DNA of 64,000 bases, from the NCBI RefSeq assembly GCF_008642235.1, contig NZ_SJEV01000001.1:620001-684000 (forward strand), read 5' to 3'. The position numbers and the translations under genes are program-made. The stretch is from Planctomonas psychrotolerans (GTDB taxonomy: Bacteria; Actinomycetota; Actinomycetes; Actinomycetales; Microbacteriaceae). Within the stretch, counting starts at the first letter, position 1. The number at the start of each line of letters is the position of its first letter. Below are positions 54,962 to 64,000 of this stretch, piece by piece. The notes below the pieces were generated by a model. The model was given only the letters and a program-made list of their open reading frames with translations. It made no database searches and was not told the DNA's origin.

Positions 54962-55119
54962 CGGAGAGCTCCTTCTCTTCGGTGGTGCGCGGGGTCGCGC
55001 ATCACACCGACGAGGACGATCCTGACATCAGGACACCTGCTGGCAAAAAAGATGCGACATGTCCTGCCGGTCTGTCGGCATGCGTCGCCCGGGAGACGGA
55101 CAACCCCAAGGAGTCGACC

Positions 55120-55461
55120 ATGAAGTACATGATCCTGATCTATATGAGCGACGCGATCGAGCGCGCGATCATCGCCGACGGAGTCCTCGACGAGCTCGAC
55201 GCCACCCACGGCACGGTGATCGGCGAGCTGACCGCGTCGGGCGAACTGATCGGCAGCCATGAGCTCGCCGTTCCGGACGCCAAGGTCGTGCGGACGGCCG
55301 GCGGCCTGTCGGTGACCGACGGACCGTACGCCGAAACGACCGAATGGGTCGGGGGGTACTACCTGATCGACGCCCGCGACGAGGACCGCGCGGTCGCCAT
55401 CGCCGCCCGATTCGTGGAGGCGCGCTACGGAACCGTCGAAGTCCGTAGGATCGTCGCGTAG
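55120..55461 (+). CDS. second YCII/DGPF domain protein
   Basis: A 113-aa paralogue with the motif TDGPYAETTEWVGGYYLIDA. AAGGAG precedes the ATG (MKYMILIYMSD). It diverges from the first YCII-sigma pair and is likely part of the same regulon. The gap contains TGTCG sequences on both strands, reminiscent of ECF42 target promoters, but I could not fix a full promoter. Followed by a hairpin. Confidence 0.9.
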   Translation: MKYMILIYMSDAIERAIIADGVLDELDATHGTVIGELTASGELIGSHELAVPDAKVVRTAGGLSVTDGPYAETTEWVGGYYLIDARDEDRAVAIAARFVEARYGTVEVRRIVA

Positions 55462-55465
55462 CTCG

Positions 55466-55493
55466 CGGCCCCGTGCCACGCGGCGCGGGGCCG
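55466..55493. terminator. bidirectional hairpin between YCII gene and sahH
   Basis: CGGCCCCG / CGGGGCCG, perfect 8-bp stem with a 12-nt loop in the 42-bp gap between the convergent stops. Confidence 0.6.
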
Positions 55494-55503
55494 TGGAGCA
55501 GCG

Positions 55504-56988
<1,485 letters not shown>

Positions 56989-57053
56989 ACTCCATTGTCC
57001 CACCCGGTCCCGTGTTCCCCGTCCGGGCCCGCGTTCGCCGACCCTGCGGGGGC

Positions 57054-59363
57054 TCAGCGGAAGCGGCGCAGCCGGAGGCTGTTGAGCACCACCAGAACGG
57101 ACGACAGTGCCATGGCGAGGCCCGCGATGAGCGGATTGAGGAGGCCGAGCATGGCGAGGGGCAGCGCGGCCACGTTGTAGGCGAAAGCCCAAAACAGGTT
57201 GCCTTTGATCGTGCCGAGCGTGCGCCGGGCCAGGCGGATCGACTCCGGCACGGAGGTGAGGTCGCCGCGGACGAGGGTGAGGTCGCTCGCCTCGATCGCC
57301 GCATCCGTGCCGGACCCCATCGCGATGCCGAGATCGGCTGCGGCGAGGGCCGCTGCGTCGTTGACCCCGTCGCCCACCATCGCCACCACGGCGCCGGACG
57401 ACTGCAACCGGCGCACCGCGTCGAGCTTGCCCTCGGGCAGCACGCCGGCGATCACGTCCGCGATCCCCACCCGTGCGGCGACCGCCGAGGCGGCGCGCTC
57501 GTTGTCGCCCGTGAGCAGCAGCGTGCGAAGCCCCATGCGGTGCAGCTCCGCCACCGCCTGCGCGCTCGTGGGCTTCACGGCGTCGGAGAGCACGAGGATG
57601 CCGCGCACCGAGCCCTCCCAGCCCGCGGCCACGACGGTGCGACCCTCAGCCTCGTGTCGATCCCGCGCGGCCTCGAGGGTCGCGGGGAGGACGAATCCGT
57701 TGTCGGCCATCCAGCCGGGGCGTCCGACGGACGCGACCCGACCGTCCACCACGCCGCGCACACCGAGCCCTCGGCTCGACGCGAAGTCCTGCACGGCGTC
57801 GAGCGACCCGACCCGATCCCGCCCCGCCTGCGCGATGGCCGCGGCGATCGGATGCTCGGAATACCCCTCGAGCGATGCCGCGACGCGCAGGAACAGGTCC
57901 GCATCCTCCCCGTCCGCGACCTCCACCGCGTCGAGCGTCATCCGGCCCGTGGTGACCGTGCCGGTCTTGTCGAGCACGACCGTGTCGATGCGCCGGGTGG
58001 ACTCGAGCACCTGCGGGCCGCGGATCAGGATGCCGAGTTGCGCGCCGCGGCCGGTGCCCACGAGCAGGGCGGTGGGGGTGGCGAGCCCGAGCGCGCAGGG
58101 GCAGGCGATGATGAGGGTCGCCACGGCGGCGGTGAACGCGAACTCCGCGCCGGCGCCCCCCAGCATCCAGCCGGCGAGAGTGCCCGCGGCCAGCAGCAGC
58201 ACGATCGGCACGAAGACCGCCGATACCCGATCGGCAAGACGCTGCACCTCCGCCTTGCCGGACTGCGCCTCCTCCACGAGGCGTCCCATCTGGGCCAGCC
58301 GGGTGTCTCCGCCCACCCGGGTGGCGCGGACCAGGAGCCGGCCACCCGACAGGATCGTCCCGCCGGTGACGGCGTCCCCCGGACCCACCTCCACCGGAAC
58401 GGGCTCGCCCGTGAGCATGCTCTCGTCGACGGCCGATGCGCCGTGCACCACCACGCCGTCGGTCGCGATCGTCTCGCCGGACCGCACGACGAACTCGCTT
58501 CCGACGGCAACCGCTTCCACCGGCACCCGCTCCTCGCGCCCGTCGCGCATCAGCACGACATCTTTCGCACCGAGCGAGAGCAGTGCCCGGAGCGCCGCGC
58601 CCGACGTCGACTTGGCACGCGCCTCCACATAGCGGCCGGCGAGCAGGAACACGGTGACGGCGGCGGCGACCTCGAGGTAGATCTCATGAGAACCGGATCC
58701 GGGCGAACCGAAGAGCTGGGTGGTCATGCGCATCCCGGTCGCGCCCGCGTCACCGAAGAACAGCGCGTACAGCGACCAGCCGAACGCGGCCGACACCCCG
58801 ATGCTGATCAAGGTGTCCATGCCCACGCTGCCGTGCCGCGCATTCAATGCGGCGGCACGGTGGAAGGGCCAGGCCCCCCACACCGCCACGGGAGCGGCCA
58901 GCGTGAGTACGAGCCACTGCCAGTTGTCGAACTGCAGCGCGGGAATCATCGACAGCAGGAACACGGGAAGGGTGAGGATCGCCGACACCGTCAGGCGCTC
59001 GCGCAGCGACCGCTCGTGCGGACTGGCGGACGGAAGGGGAGGCACCGGTGCCGGGACCGAGGATGCGGGGACCGTGCCGGGCTCGCGTGCGCGATCCGGC
59101 ACCGGTGCCGAGGCGGGAGCAGCCACCGCGGGCAGCGCCGCGGTGTACCCGGTGGCGGACACCGTCGCGATCGCGTCGTCGACGGTCACCCCTGCCGGAA
59201 GCAGCACCCTGGCCTTCTCGGTGGCGTAGTTCACCGAGGCCTCGACCCCGGGCATCCGATTGAGCTTCTTCTCCACCCGGGCAGCGCAGGAGGCGCAGGT
59301 CATCCCGCCGATGAAGAGGTCCACGGCGTTCGCCGCGGACCCGCCCGAGTGGGCGGTGGTCAC
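57054..59363 (-). CDS. copA: copper-translocating P-type ATPase
   Basis: A 769-aa P1B-type ATPase. One N-terminal HMA domain with GMTCASC (Cys23, Cys26), eight membrane helices, membrane metal site CPC in IIACPCALG, phospho-Asp in [10 protein letters not shown], the HP-equivalent YSEHPIAAA and hinge [10 protein letters not shown]. It exports Cu(I). GTG start overlaps the copZ stop (GTGA). A low-complexity Pro/Ala stretch links HMA and first helix. Confidence 0.95.
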   Translation of the reverse strand: MTTAHSGGSAANAVDLFIGGMTCASCAARVEKKLNRMPGVEASVNYATEKARVLLPAGVTVDDAIATVSATGYTAALPAVAAPASAPVPDRAREPGTVPASSVPAPVPPLPSASPHERSLRERLTVSAILTLPVFLLSMIPALQFDNWQWLVLTLAAPVAVWGAWPFHRAAALNARHGSVGMDTLISIGVSAAFGWSLYALFFGDAGATGMRMTTQLFGSPGSGSHEIYLEVAAAVTVFLLAGRYVEARAKSTSGAALRALLSLGAKDVVLMRDGREERVPVEAVAVGSEFVVRSGETIATDGVVVHGASAVDESMLTGEPVPVEVGPGDAVTGGTILSGGRLLVRATRVGGDTRLAQMGRLVEEAQSGKAEVQRLADRVSAVFVPIVLLLAAGTLAGWMLGGAGAEFAFTAAVATLIIACPCALGLATPTALLVGTGRGAQLGILIRGPQVLESTRRIDTVVLDKTGTVTTGRMTLDAVEVADGEDADLFLRVAASLEGYSEHPIAAAIAQAGRDRVGSLDAVQDFASSRGLGVRGVVDGRVASVGRPGWMADNGFVLPATLEAARDRHEAEGRTVVAAGWEGSVRGILVLSDAVKPTSAQAVAELHRMGLRTLLLTGDNERAASAVAARVGIADVIAGVLPEGKLDAVRRLQSSGAVVAMVGDGVNDAAALAAADLGIAMGSGTDAAIEASDLTLVRGDLTSVPESIRLARRTLGTIKGNLFWAFAYNVAALPLAMLGLLNPLIAGLAMALSSVLVVLNSLRLRRFR

Positions 59364-59578
59364 GACGACACCAGGGCGTATCCGGCCTCGTCGACGGCCG
59401 CGGCGATCGACTCGCGGTCGGGTTCCGTGCTGCTCGTCACGGTGACCCGCGATTCGCCGCCGATCACGAGGTCGATGTCGACCGCCTCGACGCCCGGTAC
59501 GGCGCTCACCTCTTCGGCGACGGCGGCCACGCAGTGCGCACAGGTCATTCCGGTCACGGCATAGTCCGTGGTGGTCAT
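59360..59578 (-). CDS. copZ: heavy-metal-associated domain copper chaperone
   Basis: A 72-aa HMA protein (beta-alpha-beta-beta-alpha-beta) with GMTCAHC (Cys13, Cys16). Carries Cu(I) to CopA. Gene order csoR-copZ-copA is usual; 35 bp follow csoR. GGAGAA precedes the ATG. Confidence 0.92.
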   Translation of the reverse strand: MTTTDYAVTGMTCAHCVAAVAEEVSAVPGVEAVDIDLVIGGESRVTVTSSTEPDRESIAAAVDEAGYALVSS

Positions 59579-59613
59579 GATTCTCCGATCGAGGTGAGGG
59601 GGAGGCGGGGACG

Positions 59614-59895
59614 TCAGGATCGGACGAGACGGGCGATGGCAGCGGACGCCTCGCGCACCTTGTCGTCGGCGACCGAGCCACCCTCGCGGGTGGCTTCCGC
59701 CACGCAGTGCGCGAGGTGGTCTTCGAGCAGCAGGAGCGCCACGTTCTCCATCGCCTTCGTCACCGCGGACACCTGGGTGAGCACATCGATGCAGTAGGTG
59801 TCGTTCTCCACCATGCGCTCGATGCCGCGCACCTGTCCCTCCGCGCGGCGGAGGCGCTTCAAGATGTCGCCCTTGGAGTCCGTGTATCCGACCAT
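59614..59895 (-). CDS. csoR: copper-sensing repressor CsoR
   Basis: A 93-aa four-helix repressor with the Cu(I) triad Cys35-His60-Cys64 and the family's start [19 protein letters not shown]. Copper binding releases DNA. ATG at 59895 is directly behind a -10 box (TATACT, 6 nt), so the mRNA is leaderless, and a TACCCC-GTG-GGGGTA operator overlaps the promoter. It controls its own operon. Confidence 0.95.
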   Translation of the reverse strand: MVGYTDSKGDILKRLRRAEGQVRGIERMVENDTYCIDVLTQVSAVTKAMENVALLLLEDHLAHCVAEATREGGSVADDKVREASAAIARLVRS

Positions 59896-59901
59896 GCCGA
59901 T

Positions 59902-59926
59902 AGTATACCCATACCCCGTGGGGGTA
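59902..59926 (-). promoter_or_regulatory. csoR promoter and CsoR operator
   Basis: On the minus strand TATACT (59902-59907) lies 6 nt before the csoR ATG. Behind it, inside the promoter spacer, TACCCC-GTG-GGGGTA (59912-59926) is a perfect inverted repeat, the G/C-tract form bound by CsoR. Confidence 0.85.
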
Positions 59927-60037
59927 CGTACGCCTCCCCTACCCGCCCTCGTTGCCCGTGTTCCGTGCCCTCGCACGGTGTAGACCGCGGGCGACGGCAG
60001 CGAACCAGGGCGACGAGTGTTCGACGCGCGGCGCGAG

Positions 60038-61462
60038 TCAGGCGCGGATGAGGGCGAGCACGCGATCGCGGATGAGTTCCATCTGCGCCGCCGTTCCCGC
60101 CTCGACGTTCAGGCGCAGCAGCGGCTCGGTGTTCGACGGGCGCACGCTGAACCACCAGAACGGATCGTCCTGGTGCACGATGCCGGTCACCGTCAGGCCG
60201 TCGAGCTCATCGAAGTCCGCGACGCCGGTGAAGGTCTCCACGATGCGGGCATACGCCTGCGGCACGTCACCGACGGTGGAGTTGATCTCGCCCGACATGG
60301 CGTACGGGGTGTATCGGCGCGACAGGTCGGACAGCAGCCCGTCGGAGGAGCCGAACTCGGCCAGCACGTGCATCGCCGCGAGCATGCCGTTGTCCGCGCC
60401 CCAGAAGTCGCGGAAGTAGTAGTGCGCGGAGTGCTCGCCACCGAAGATGGCGCCGGTGGCGGCCATGGCGTCCTTGATCAGCGAGTGCCCGACCCGCGTG
60501 CGGATGGCCACCGCTCCCGCGGCCTCGATGGTCTCGGGCACCACGCGGGAGGTGATCAGGTTGTGCAGCACCTTGATCGTCCCGTCCGGATCCCCGGCCC
60601 GCACGCGCTCGATCTCGCGCAGCGCCACGATCGCGGCCACCGCGGAGGGCGTGACGGCGTCGCCCTTCTCGTCGACGACGAAGCAGCGGTCGGCGTCACC
60701 GTCGAAGGCCAGGCCGAGGTCGGCGCCGTGCTGCACCACCGCCTTCTGCAGGTCGACGATGTTCTTGGCCTCGAGGGGGTTGGCCTCGTGGTTGGGGAAG
60801 GTCCCGTCGAGCTCGAAGTAGAGCGGGATCACCGTGATGGGCAGGGCGGGCAGGCCGGCCGCCTGCTCCAGTACCGCCGGAACGGTGAGGCCGCCCATGC
60901 CGTTGCCTGCGTCCACCACGATGCGGATCGGGCGGATGCCCGACAGGTCGACGAGCGAACGCAGGTACCCGGCGTAATCGGCGAGCACGTTCCGTTCGCT
61001 GTAGCCACCCTGCGAATCCACGACGGGGATGCCGTCGCGCAGATATACGGCCGCGCGATCGCGGATTCCGGCAAGACCGGTCTCGAGGCTGATGCCCTGA
61101 GCTCCGGCGCGCGAGAACTTGATGCCGTTGTAGGTGGCGGGATTGTGACTGGCCGTGAACATCGCGGCGGGGGCGTTCAACGCGCCGGACGCGTAGTAGG
61201 TCTCGTCGGTGGAGCAGAGGCCGATCGCCACCACAGACGCGCCCTGTGCGCGGAGTCCTCGGGCGAAGGCGGCGGCGAAAAGCGGCGACGAGTCGCGCAT
61301 GTCGTGGCCCACGACGATCTCCGAGCCGTCCGCCCCGAGCTCGTCGGCGAACCCCGCACCGAGCGCCTCGACGATCTCCTCGGTGAGGGTGTCGCCCACG
61401 AGGCCCCGCACGTCGTAGGTCTTGACGATGGAGTTCAGGCGGGTGACGACGTCGGCGCTCAT
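60038..61462 (-). CDS. manB: phosphomannomutase/phosphoglucomutase
   Basis: A 474-aa alpha-D-phosphohexomutase interconverting hexose 6- and 1-phosphates for GDP-mannose and cell-wall glycan synthesis. Phospho-Ser105 in FTASHNPATYNGIKF, Mg site DGDADRCFV, sugar-binding GGEHSAHYYFRDFWGADNG. ATG overlaps the stop of the DUF3499 gene (ATGA). Matches pmmA/manB (Rv3257c) by position. Confidence 0.94.
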   Translation of the reverse strand: MSADVVTRLNSIVKTYDVRGLVGDTLTEEIVEALGAGFADELGADGSEIVVGHDMRDSSPLFAAAFARGLRAQGASVVAIGLCSTDETYYASGALNAPAAMFTASHNPATYNGIKFSRAGAQGISLETGLAGIRDRAAVYLRDGIPVVDSQGGYSERNVLADYAGYLRSLVDLSGIRPIRIVVDAGNGMGGLTVPAVLEQAAGLPALPITVIPLYFELDGTFPNHEANPLEAKNIVDLQKAVVQHGADLGLAFDGDADRCFVVDEKGDAVTPSAVAAIVALREIERVRAGDPDGTIKVLHNLITSRVVPETIEAAGAVAIRTRVGHSLIKDAMAATGAIFGGEHSAHYYFRDFWGADNGMLAAMHVLAEFGSSDGLLSDLSRRYTPYAMSGEINSTVGDVPQAYARIVETFTGVADFDELDGLTVTGIVHQDDPFWWFSVRPSNTEPLLRLNVEAGTAAQMELIRDRVLALIRA

Positions 61463-61680
61463 GCCTCCGAACCTACTTCACCCATCACGGCGTACCGCAA
61501 GATCTGCCAGCCCTGCGGCGCCGACAGCCGCTCGGCGTGCCGGTCGCACAGGTCGTAGCTGTGCGGCTCCGCCTTCGACGCGAGCGGGCCCAGGACCACC
61601 GTGGAATCGGAGTACACGTAGGTGAGGGTGGTGGTCGCGTAGTGAAGGCAGGCGACTCGGGAACATGGCCTGTTGATCAT
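61459..61680 (-). CDS. DUF3499 family protein
   Basis: A 73-aa protein with Cys pairs in RPCSRVAC and a later LCDRHAERLSAPQGWQI, a small zinc-ribbon-like actinobacterial family (Rv3258c). ATG at 61680; GTG at 61689 possible. Coupled to manB. Function unknown. Confidence 0.88.
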   Translation of the reverse strand: MINRPCSRVACLHYATTTLTYVYSDSTVVLGPLASKAEPHSYDLCDRHAERLSAPQGWQILRYAVMGEVGSEA

Positions 61681-61790
61681 CGGGTCCACACTAGCCAATC
61701 CCTTCTCCCGCACGCGGACGCGCGCCGCACGCGTGCGGGACGCGGGCTGAACGTCCGGATCCGCTTGGGGGACTGACTCGCGCGGCTCGG

Positions 61791-61796
61791 TACGAT
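61791..61796 (+). promoter_or_regulatory. -10 box of the metallopeptidase-family gene
   Basis: TACGAT stands 6 nt before the ATG at 61803. The six bases are GGAGAA, so a ribosome site and a leaderless start are both conceivable. Confidence 0.45.
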
Positions 61797-61802
61797 GGAG
61801 AA

Positions 61803-62249
61803 ATGGCTCGCCCCCGACGCAGCATCGCCGCATCACCCTCTCCACGGGGGCGATGGCGCGACCGGCACGGTCGGGGAATGCGGTCGTCCGTAGCGGGCCC
61901 GCACCTGCCGATGTTGCGCGGGCGGGTCGACCTGTTCGAGATGACCGTTGCATCCACCGCCGAGTACCTGCGGAGCGTGTGGCCCGACGAACTGGCCGAC
62001 GTGCGATTCGAGATCGCTGGCATCCCCGCGGCCATCACGGGTTCCCACGGGGTCGACCGCTGGCGTGTTCTCCATGAGGAACGTCGCGTCATCCTGTTCC
62101 GACTGCCCATCGAGCGACTCACGCGTCTGCATCGGAACGATGAACTGCACGCGCGCATGCTGATCGAGAGTTGTGTGTTCCGCGCGGTGGCTGAGCTGCT
62201 CGGCAAGGATCCCTGGGACCTGGCGCCCGACCGCTTCCGGCACTTCTGA
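61803..62249 (+). CDS. metallopeptidase family-like protein (Rv3259 type)
   Basis: A 148-aa protein that occupies the Rv3259 position beside DUF3499 and manB. The core VWPDELADVRFEIAGIPA, RVILFRLPIERL and ELHARMLIESCVFRAVAELLGKDPWDLAPDRFRH fits the small metallopeptidase family of actinobacteria, but the HExxH zinc motif of that family is absent: the helix reads ELHARMLIESC. The N-terminus is basic and probably disordered. Hence I doubt proteolytic activity. Confidence 0.78.
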   Translation: MARPRRSIAASPSPRGRWRDRHGRGMRSSVAGPHLPMLRGRVDLFEMTVASTAEYLRSVWPDELADVRFEIAGIPAAITGSHGVDRWRVLHEERRVILFRLPIERLTRLHRNDELHARMLIESCVFRAVAELLGKDPWDLAPDRFRHF

Positions 62250-62343
62250 TTGCGCGCGAGCGACTCCGGGCTACCGCGCACGACATTGTGGACACCGTAC
62301 ACATGCCGCGGTATCGTGAGTCGCACGAACGGAGGCATGCGGC

Positions 62344-62952
62344 ATGGGCGACCTGGTGGCGGTGGAGTACGTCTCACTGGATGGGGTGATGCAGGCCCCG
62401 GGCGCACCCGACGAGGATCCCCGCGGGGGGTTCGAGCACGGCGGATGGGCCACGACCCGGTTCGCCGCCGACCCGGTGGCCATGCAGGCGTCCATGGAGG
62501 GACACTCCGACACAGCCGCCCTGCTGTTCGGGCGTCGGACGTACGACCAACTGGTCGGTCACTGGCTGAACGCCCCCCAACCCAACCCGTTCGCCGATGT
62601 GCTGCGGAAGACGCCGAAGTACGTGGCCTCCCGCACTCGGGCACCGCTCACGCATCCTCACTCGTTCCTGCTCGGGGAGAACACGCTCGAGTCCGTCGCG
62701 TCTTTGACGAAGGAGAGCGCGGGGGACGTCGTTCTGCTCGGCAGCGGGATGCTCGTGCGCGACCTCGCGGCCGCCGGTCTGGTCGACCGCTACCTCCTCT
62801 CGATCCTGCCGGTCGTGCTCGGAACGGGCACCCGACTGTTCGGCGACACCTTCGCTCCCATGGAGGTGGTGTCCAGCACGATCTCCCCCACCGGAACCGT
62901 CGTCGCGACGTATCGGGTGGTCAGGGAACGAGACATCGACGGGCAGCGCTGA
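62344..62952 (+). CDS. dihydrofolate reductase/RibD C-terminal family protein
   Basis: A 202-aa protein of the RibD C-terminal (DHFR-like) family: VEYVSLDGVMQAPGAPDED at the start, LFGRRTYDQLVGHW, then VVLLGSGMLVRDLAAAGLVDRYLLSILPVVLGTGTRLFG. NADPH-binding fold, substrate unknown; these orphan genes are common and rarely true DHFR. Ends 39 bp before the convergent DUF5719 gene. Confidence 0.9.
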   Translation: MGDLVAVEYVSLDGVMQAPGAPDEDPRGGFEHGGWATTRFAADPVAMQASMEGHSDTAALLFGRRTYDQLVGHWLNAPQPNPFADVLRKTPKYVASRTRAPLTHPHSFLLGENTLESVASLTKESAGDVVLLGSGMLVRDLAAAGLVDRYLLSILPVVLGTGTRLFGDTFAPMEVVSSTISPTGTVVATYRVVRERDIDGQR

Positions 62953-62991
62953 CCGGTCGACTCCCGGCCAGCCCACGCAGCGCGCGTGTCC

Positions 62992-64000
62992 TCAGGGGTA
63001 GATCCGCAGTGCTGATGCGGAGGGGTTCGCGGGGTTGACCGCGAATGCGGAGAACTTGCCCTCGCCGAGGAAGGTGACCTGCGCGAACACCGGCTGCGAC
63101 GGGTCCAACCGGTAGACGACGCCCGCGGTGATCGGCACGCTGGTCGCCGACGCCGGGGCGACCTCGATCTGGATGGCGTCACCCGACGTCGGGGTGAGGA
63201 CGACCGTGCTCACGTCATTCCCCGGGTTGACCACGTGCAGCATGGCGCCCGGACCGTTGGGCACGGCGAGCATGGTCTCCCGGTCCACCGGACCGACGGG
63301 AGCGACCAACCACCCGAAGTCGATTCCTCCGCCATTGGCTCCGCCGCCCGTGCTGGACCGGGCACTCGCAACGATCGGCTCGGTGGACTCGACCGTCACC
63401 GTGTAGATGCCCTCCCCGAGTTCCTCGAACGGCACGTCCGTCACCTGGCCGGCGACGACATCCAATTCGAAGGAGGTTCCGCCGGGGCTGCCGTCCTCCG
63501 TGGCCACCCCTACGGTGATGGTCGCGTCTTCGGTCCCGGGTACGAGCACGCGGAGCACGGTTTCCGTGTCCGATCCGGCGCTCTCATCCTCACCGGGGAT
63601 CGGTACGCCGGGCTCCGCGGGCGCAGCTGGGTCGGCGGGCTCGGGTGCCGCGGGCGCAGCCGGGTCGGCGGGTGCAACCGGGTCTGCGGGGGCAGCCGGG
63701 TCCGCGGGCGCGGCCGGGTCGGCGGGCGCAGCCGGGTCGGCGGGCGCAGCCGGGTCGGCGGGCGCGGGTGCCGCGGGAGCGACCCGCAACCCGGGGATGA
63801 TCTGGGTGAGACTGGGAGCGGCCGTGGGTCCCGTGAGTTCGACCCCGCCGGGCTGAAGGCCGCGGACGATGCTCTGCTGCAGCACGGCGGACACCGGCCC
63901 GCCCCGGCTCTCGACCCGCACGACCGGCGCTTCGAGGTTGGGCGCCAGCCCCGCGAGGGGGATGATGCGCTGGGCTCCCGCCGGAATCGGGATGCCGTCG
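62992..64000 (-). CDS. DUF5719 family protein, 5' part outside the window
   Basis: At least 336 aa remain; the frame is open to the edge at 64000, so the start is missing. The C-terminal half is beta-rich (VLRVLVPGTEDATITVGVATEDG, FELDVVAGQVTDVPFEELGEGIYTVTVES, LDPSQPVFAQVTFLGEGKFSAFAVNP), as in DUF5719 cell-surface proteins encoded near manB and whiB2. A long ADPAAP hexapeptide repeat separates it from the N-terminal part. Probably secreted or wall-linked; function unknown. Confidence 0.8.
   Translation of the reverse strand, partial: DGIPIPAGAQRIIPLAGLAPNLEAPVVRVESRGGPVSAVLQQSIVRGLQPGGVELTGPTAAPSLTQIIPGLRVAPAAPAPADPAAPADPAAPADPAAPADPAAPADPVAPADPAAPAAPEPADPAAPAEPGVPIPGEDESAGSDTETVLRVLVPGTEDATITVGVATEDGSPGGTSFELDVVAGQVTDVPFEELGEGIYTVTVESTEPIVASARSSTGGGANGGGIDFGWLVAPVGPVDRETMLAVPNGPGAMLHVVNPGNDVSTVVLTPTSGDAIQIEVAPASATSVPITAGVVYRLDPSQPVFAQVTFLGEGKFSAFAVNPANPSASALRIYP
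63616..63774. repeat. 18-bp tandem repeat encoding ADPAAP in the DUF5719 gene
   Basis: About eight units of the kind CGGGTCGGCGGGCGCAGC. In the minus-strand protein they give the Pro/Ala/Asp hexapeptide spacer. Confidence 0.9.

Noticed and set aside
56989-57053. SAH riboswitch before the adenosylhomocysteinase gene
   Set aside because: The leader is only 65 bp and shows no pseudoknot-like conserved core that I can recognise.

Overview
The window is one continuous, high-G+C, gene-dense stretch of actinobacterial chromosome. Family content (WhiB1, MtrAB-LpqB, PdtaS, DUF3499, Rv3235-like, DUF222/HNH 13E12-type protein, a 6C RNA), the many GTG starts and the short leaders point to Actinobacteria. 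The mix of small genes and the repeated GTCCCT...AGGGAC elements suggest Microbacteriaceae; that family placement is inference, because no rRNA or other phylogenetic marker is present.

Layout. 0.1-0.9 kb: fructosamine-kinase-like gene. 1.2-6.6 kb: minus-strand operon tetR - MMPL transporter with a fused degenerate ABC-ATPase-like domain - YhgE/Pip membrane protein, with a tandem palindromic operator in front of tetR and two small membrane proteins diverging from it. 7.3-12.3 kb: divergent glucose-6-phosphate dehydrogenase and GH15 glucan/trehalose hydrolase, then a marR-MFS efflux operon. 12.4-16.9 kb: aldo/keto reductase and an envelope/stress group (PRC-barrel/DUF2382, YtxH-like, holin-like, DUF3618, YihY). 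17.05-17.19 kb: 6C small RNA. 17.4-26.5 kb: a GntR regulator converging on a seven-gene myo-inositol catabolic operon (iolC, aldolase-like, mmsA/iolA, iolB, iolD, iolE-like, iolG-like), with an inverted-repeat operator at its 5' end. 26.8 kb: tRNA-Lys(CTT). 27-33 kb: bcp peroxiredoxin, whiB1, pdtaS, and two remnants of a Flp/Tad pilus locus (CpaE-like ATPase, SAF protein) plus an excisionase-type HTH gene. 33.1-33.6 kb: about 12 copies of a 24-bp imperfect inverted repeat, followed by a DUF222/HNH gene.

35.2-45.6 kb follows, as far as I recall it, the M. tuberculosis Rv3235-Rv3246c order: Rv3235-like, secA, hpf, comF, lpqB, mtrB, mtrA. 45.8-53.3 kb: GPDPase-membrane-domain protein, DUF4129, DUF4350, MoxR, DUF58, SpoIIM and RDD proteins, the MoxR/DUF58 envelope module. 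53.4-55.5 kb: an ECF42-type sigma factor with two flanking DGPF/YCII proteins. 55.5-59.9 kb: sahH and a copper-resistance operon (csoR, copZ, copA) with a clear CsoR-type operator and leaderless promoter. 60-64 kb: manB/pmmA, DUF3499, a metallopeptidase-family-like protein, a DHFR/RibD-like reductase and a DUF5719-type protein cut by the window edge.

The most unusual items are the MMPL-pseudo-ATPase fusion coupled to YhgE, the GTCCCT...AGGGAC repeat clusters (one of them inside the moxR-DUF58 operon), very short divergent promoters with palindromes, in-frame hexapeptide/hexamer repeat expansions in three proteins, and three DnaA-box-like sites within 3.1 kb. All function calls are by sequence reading; no database search was run.
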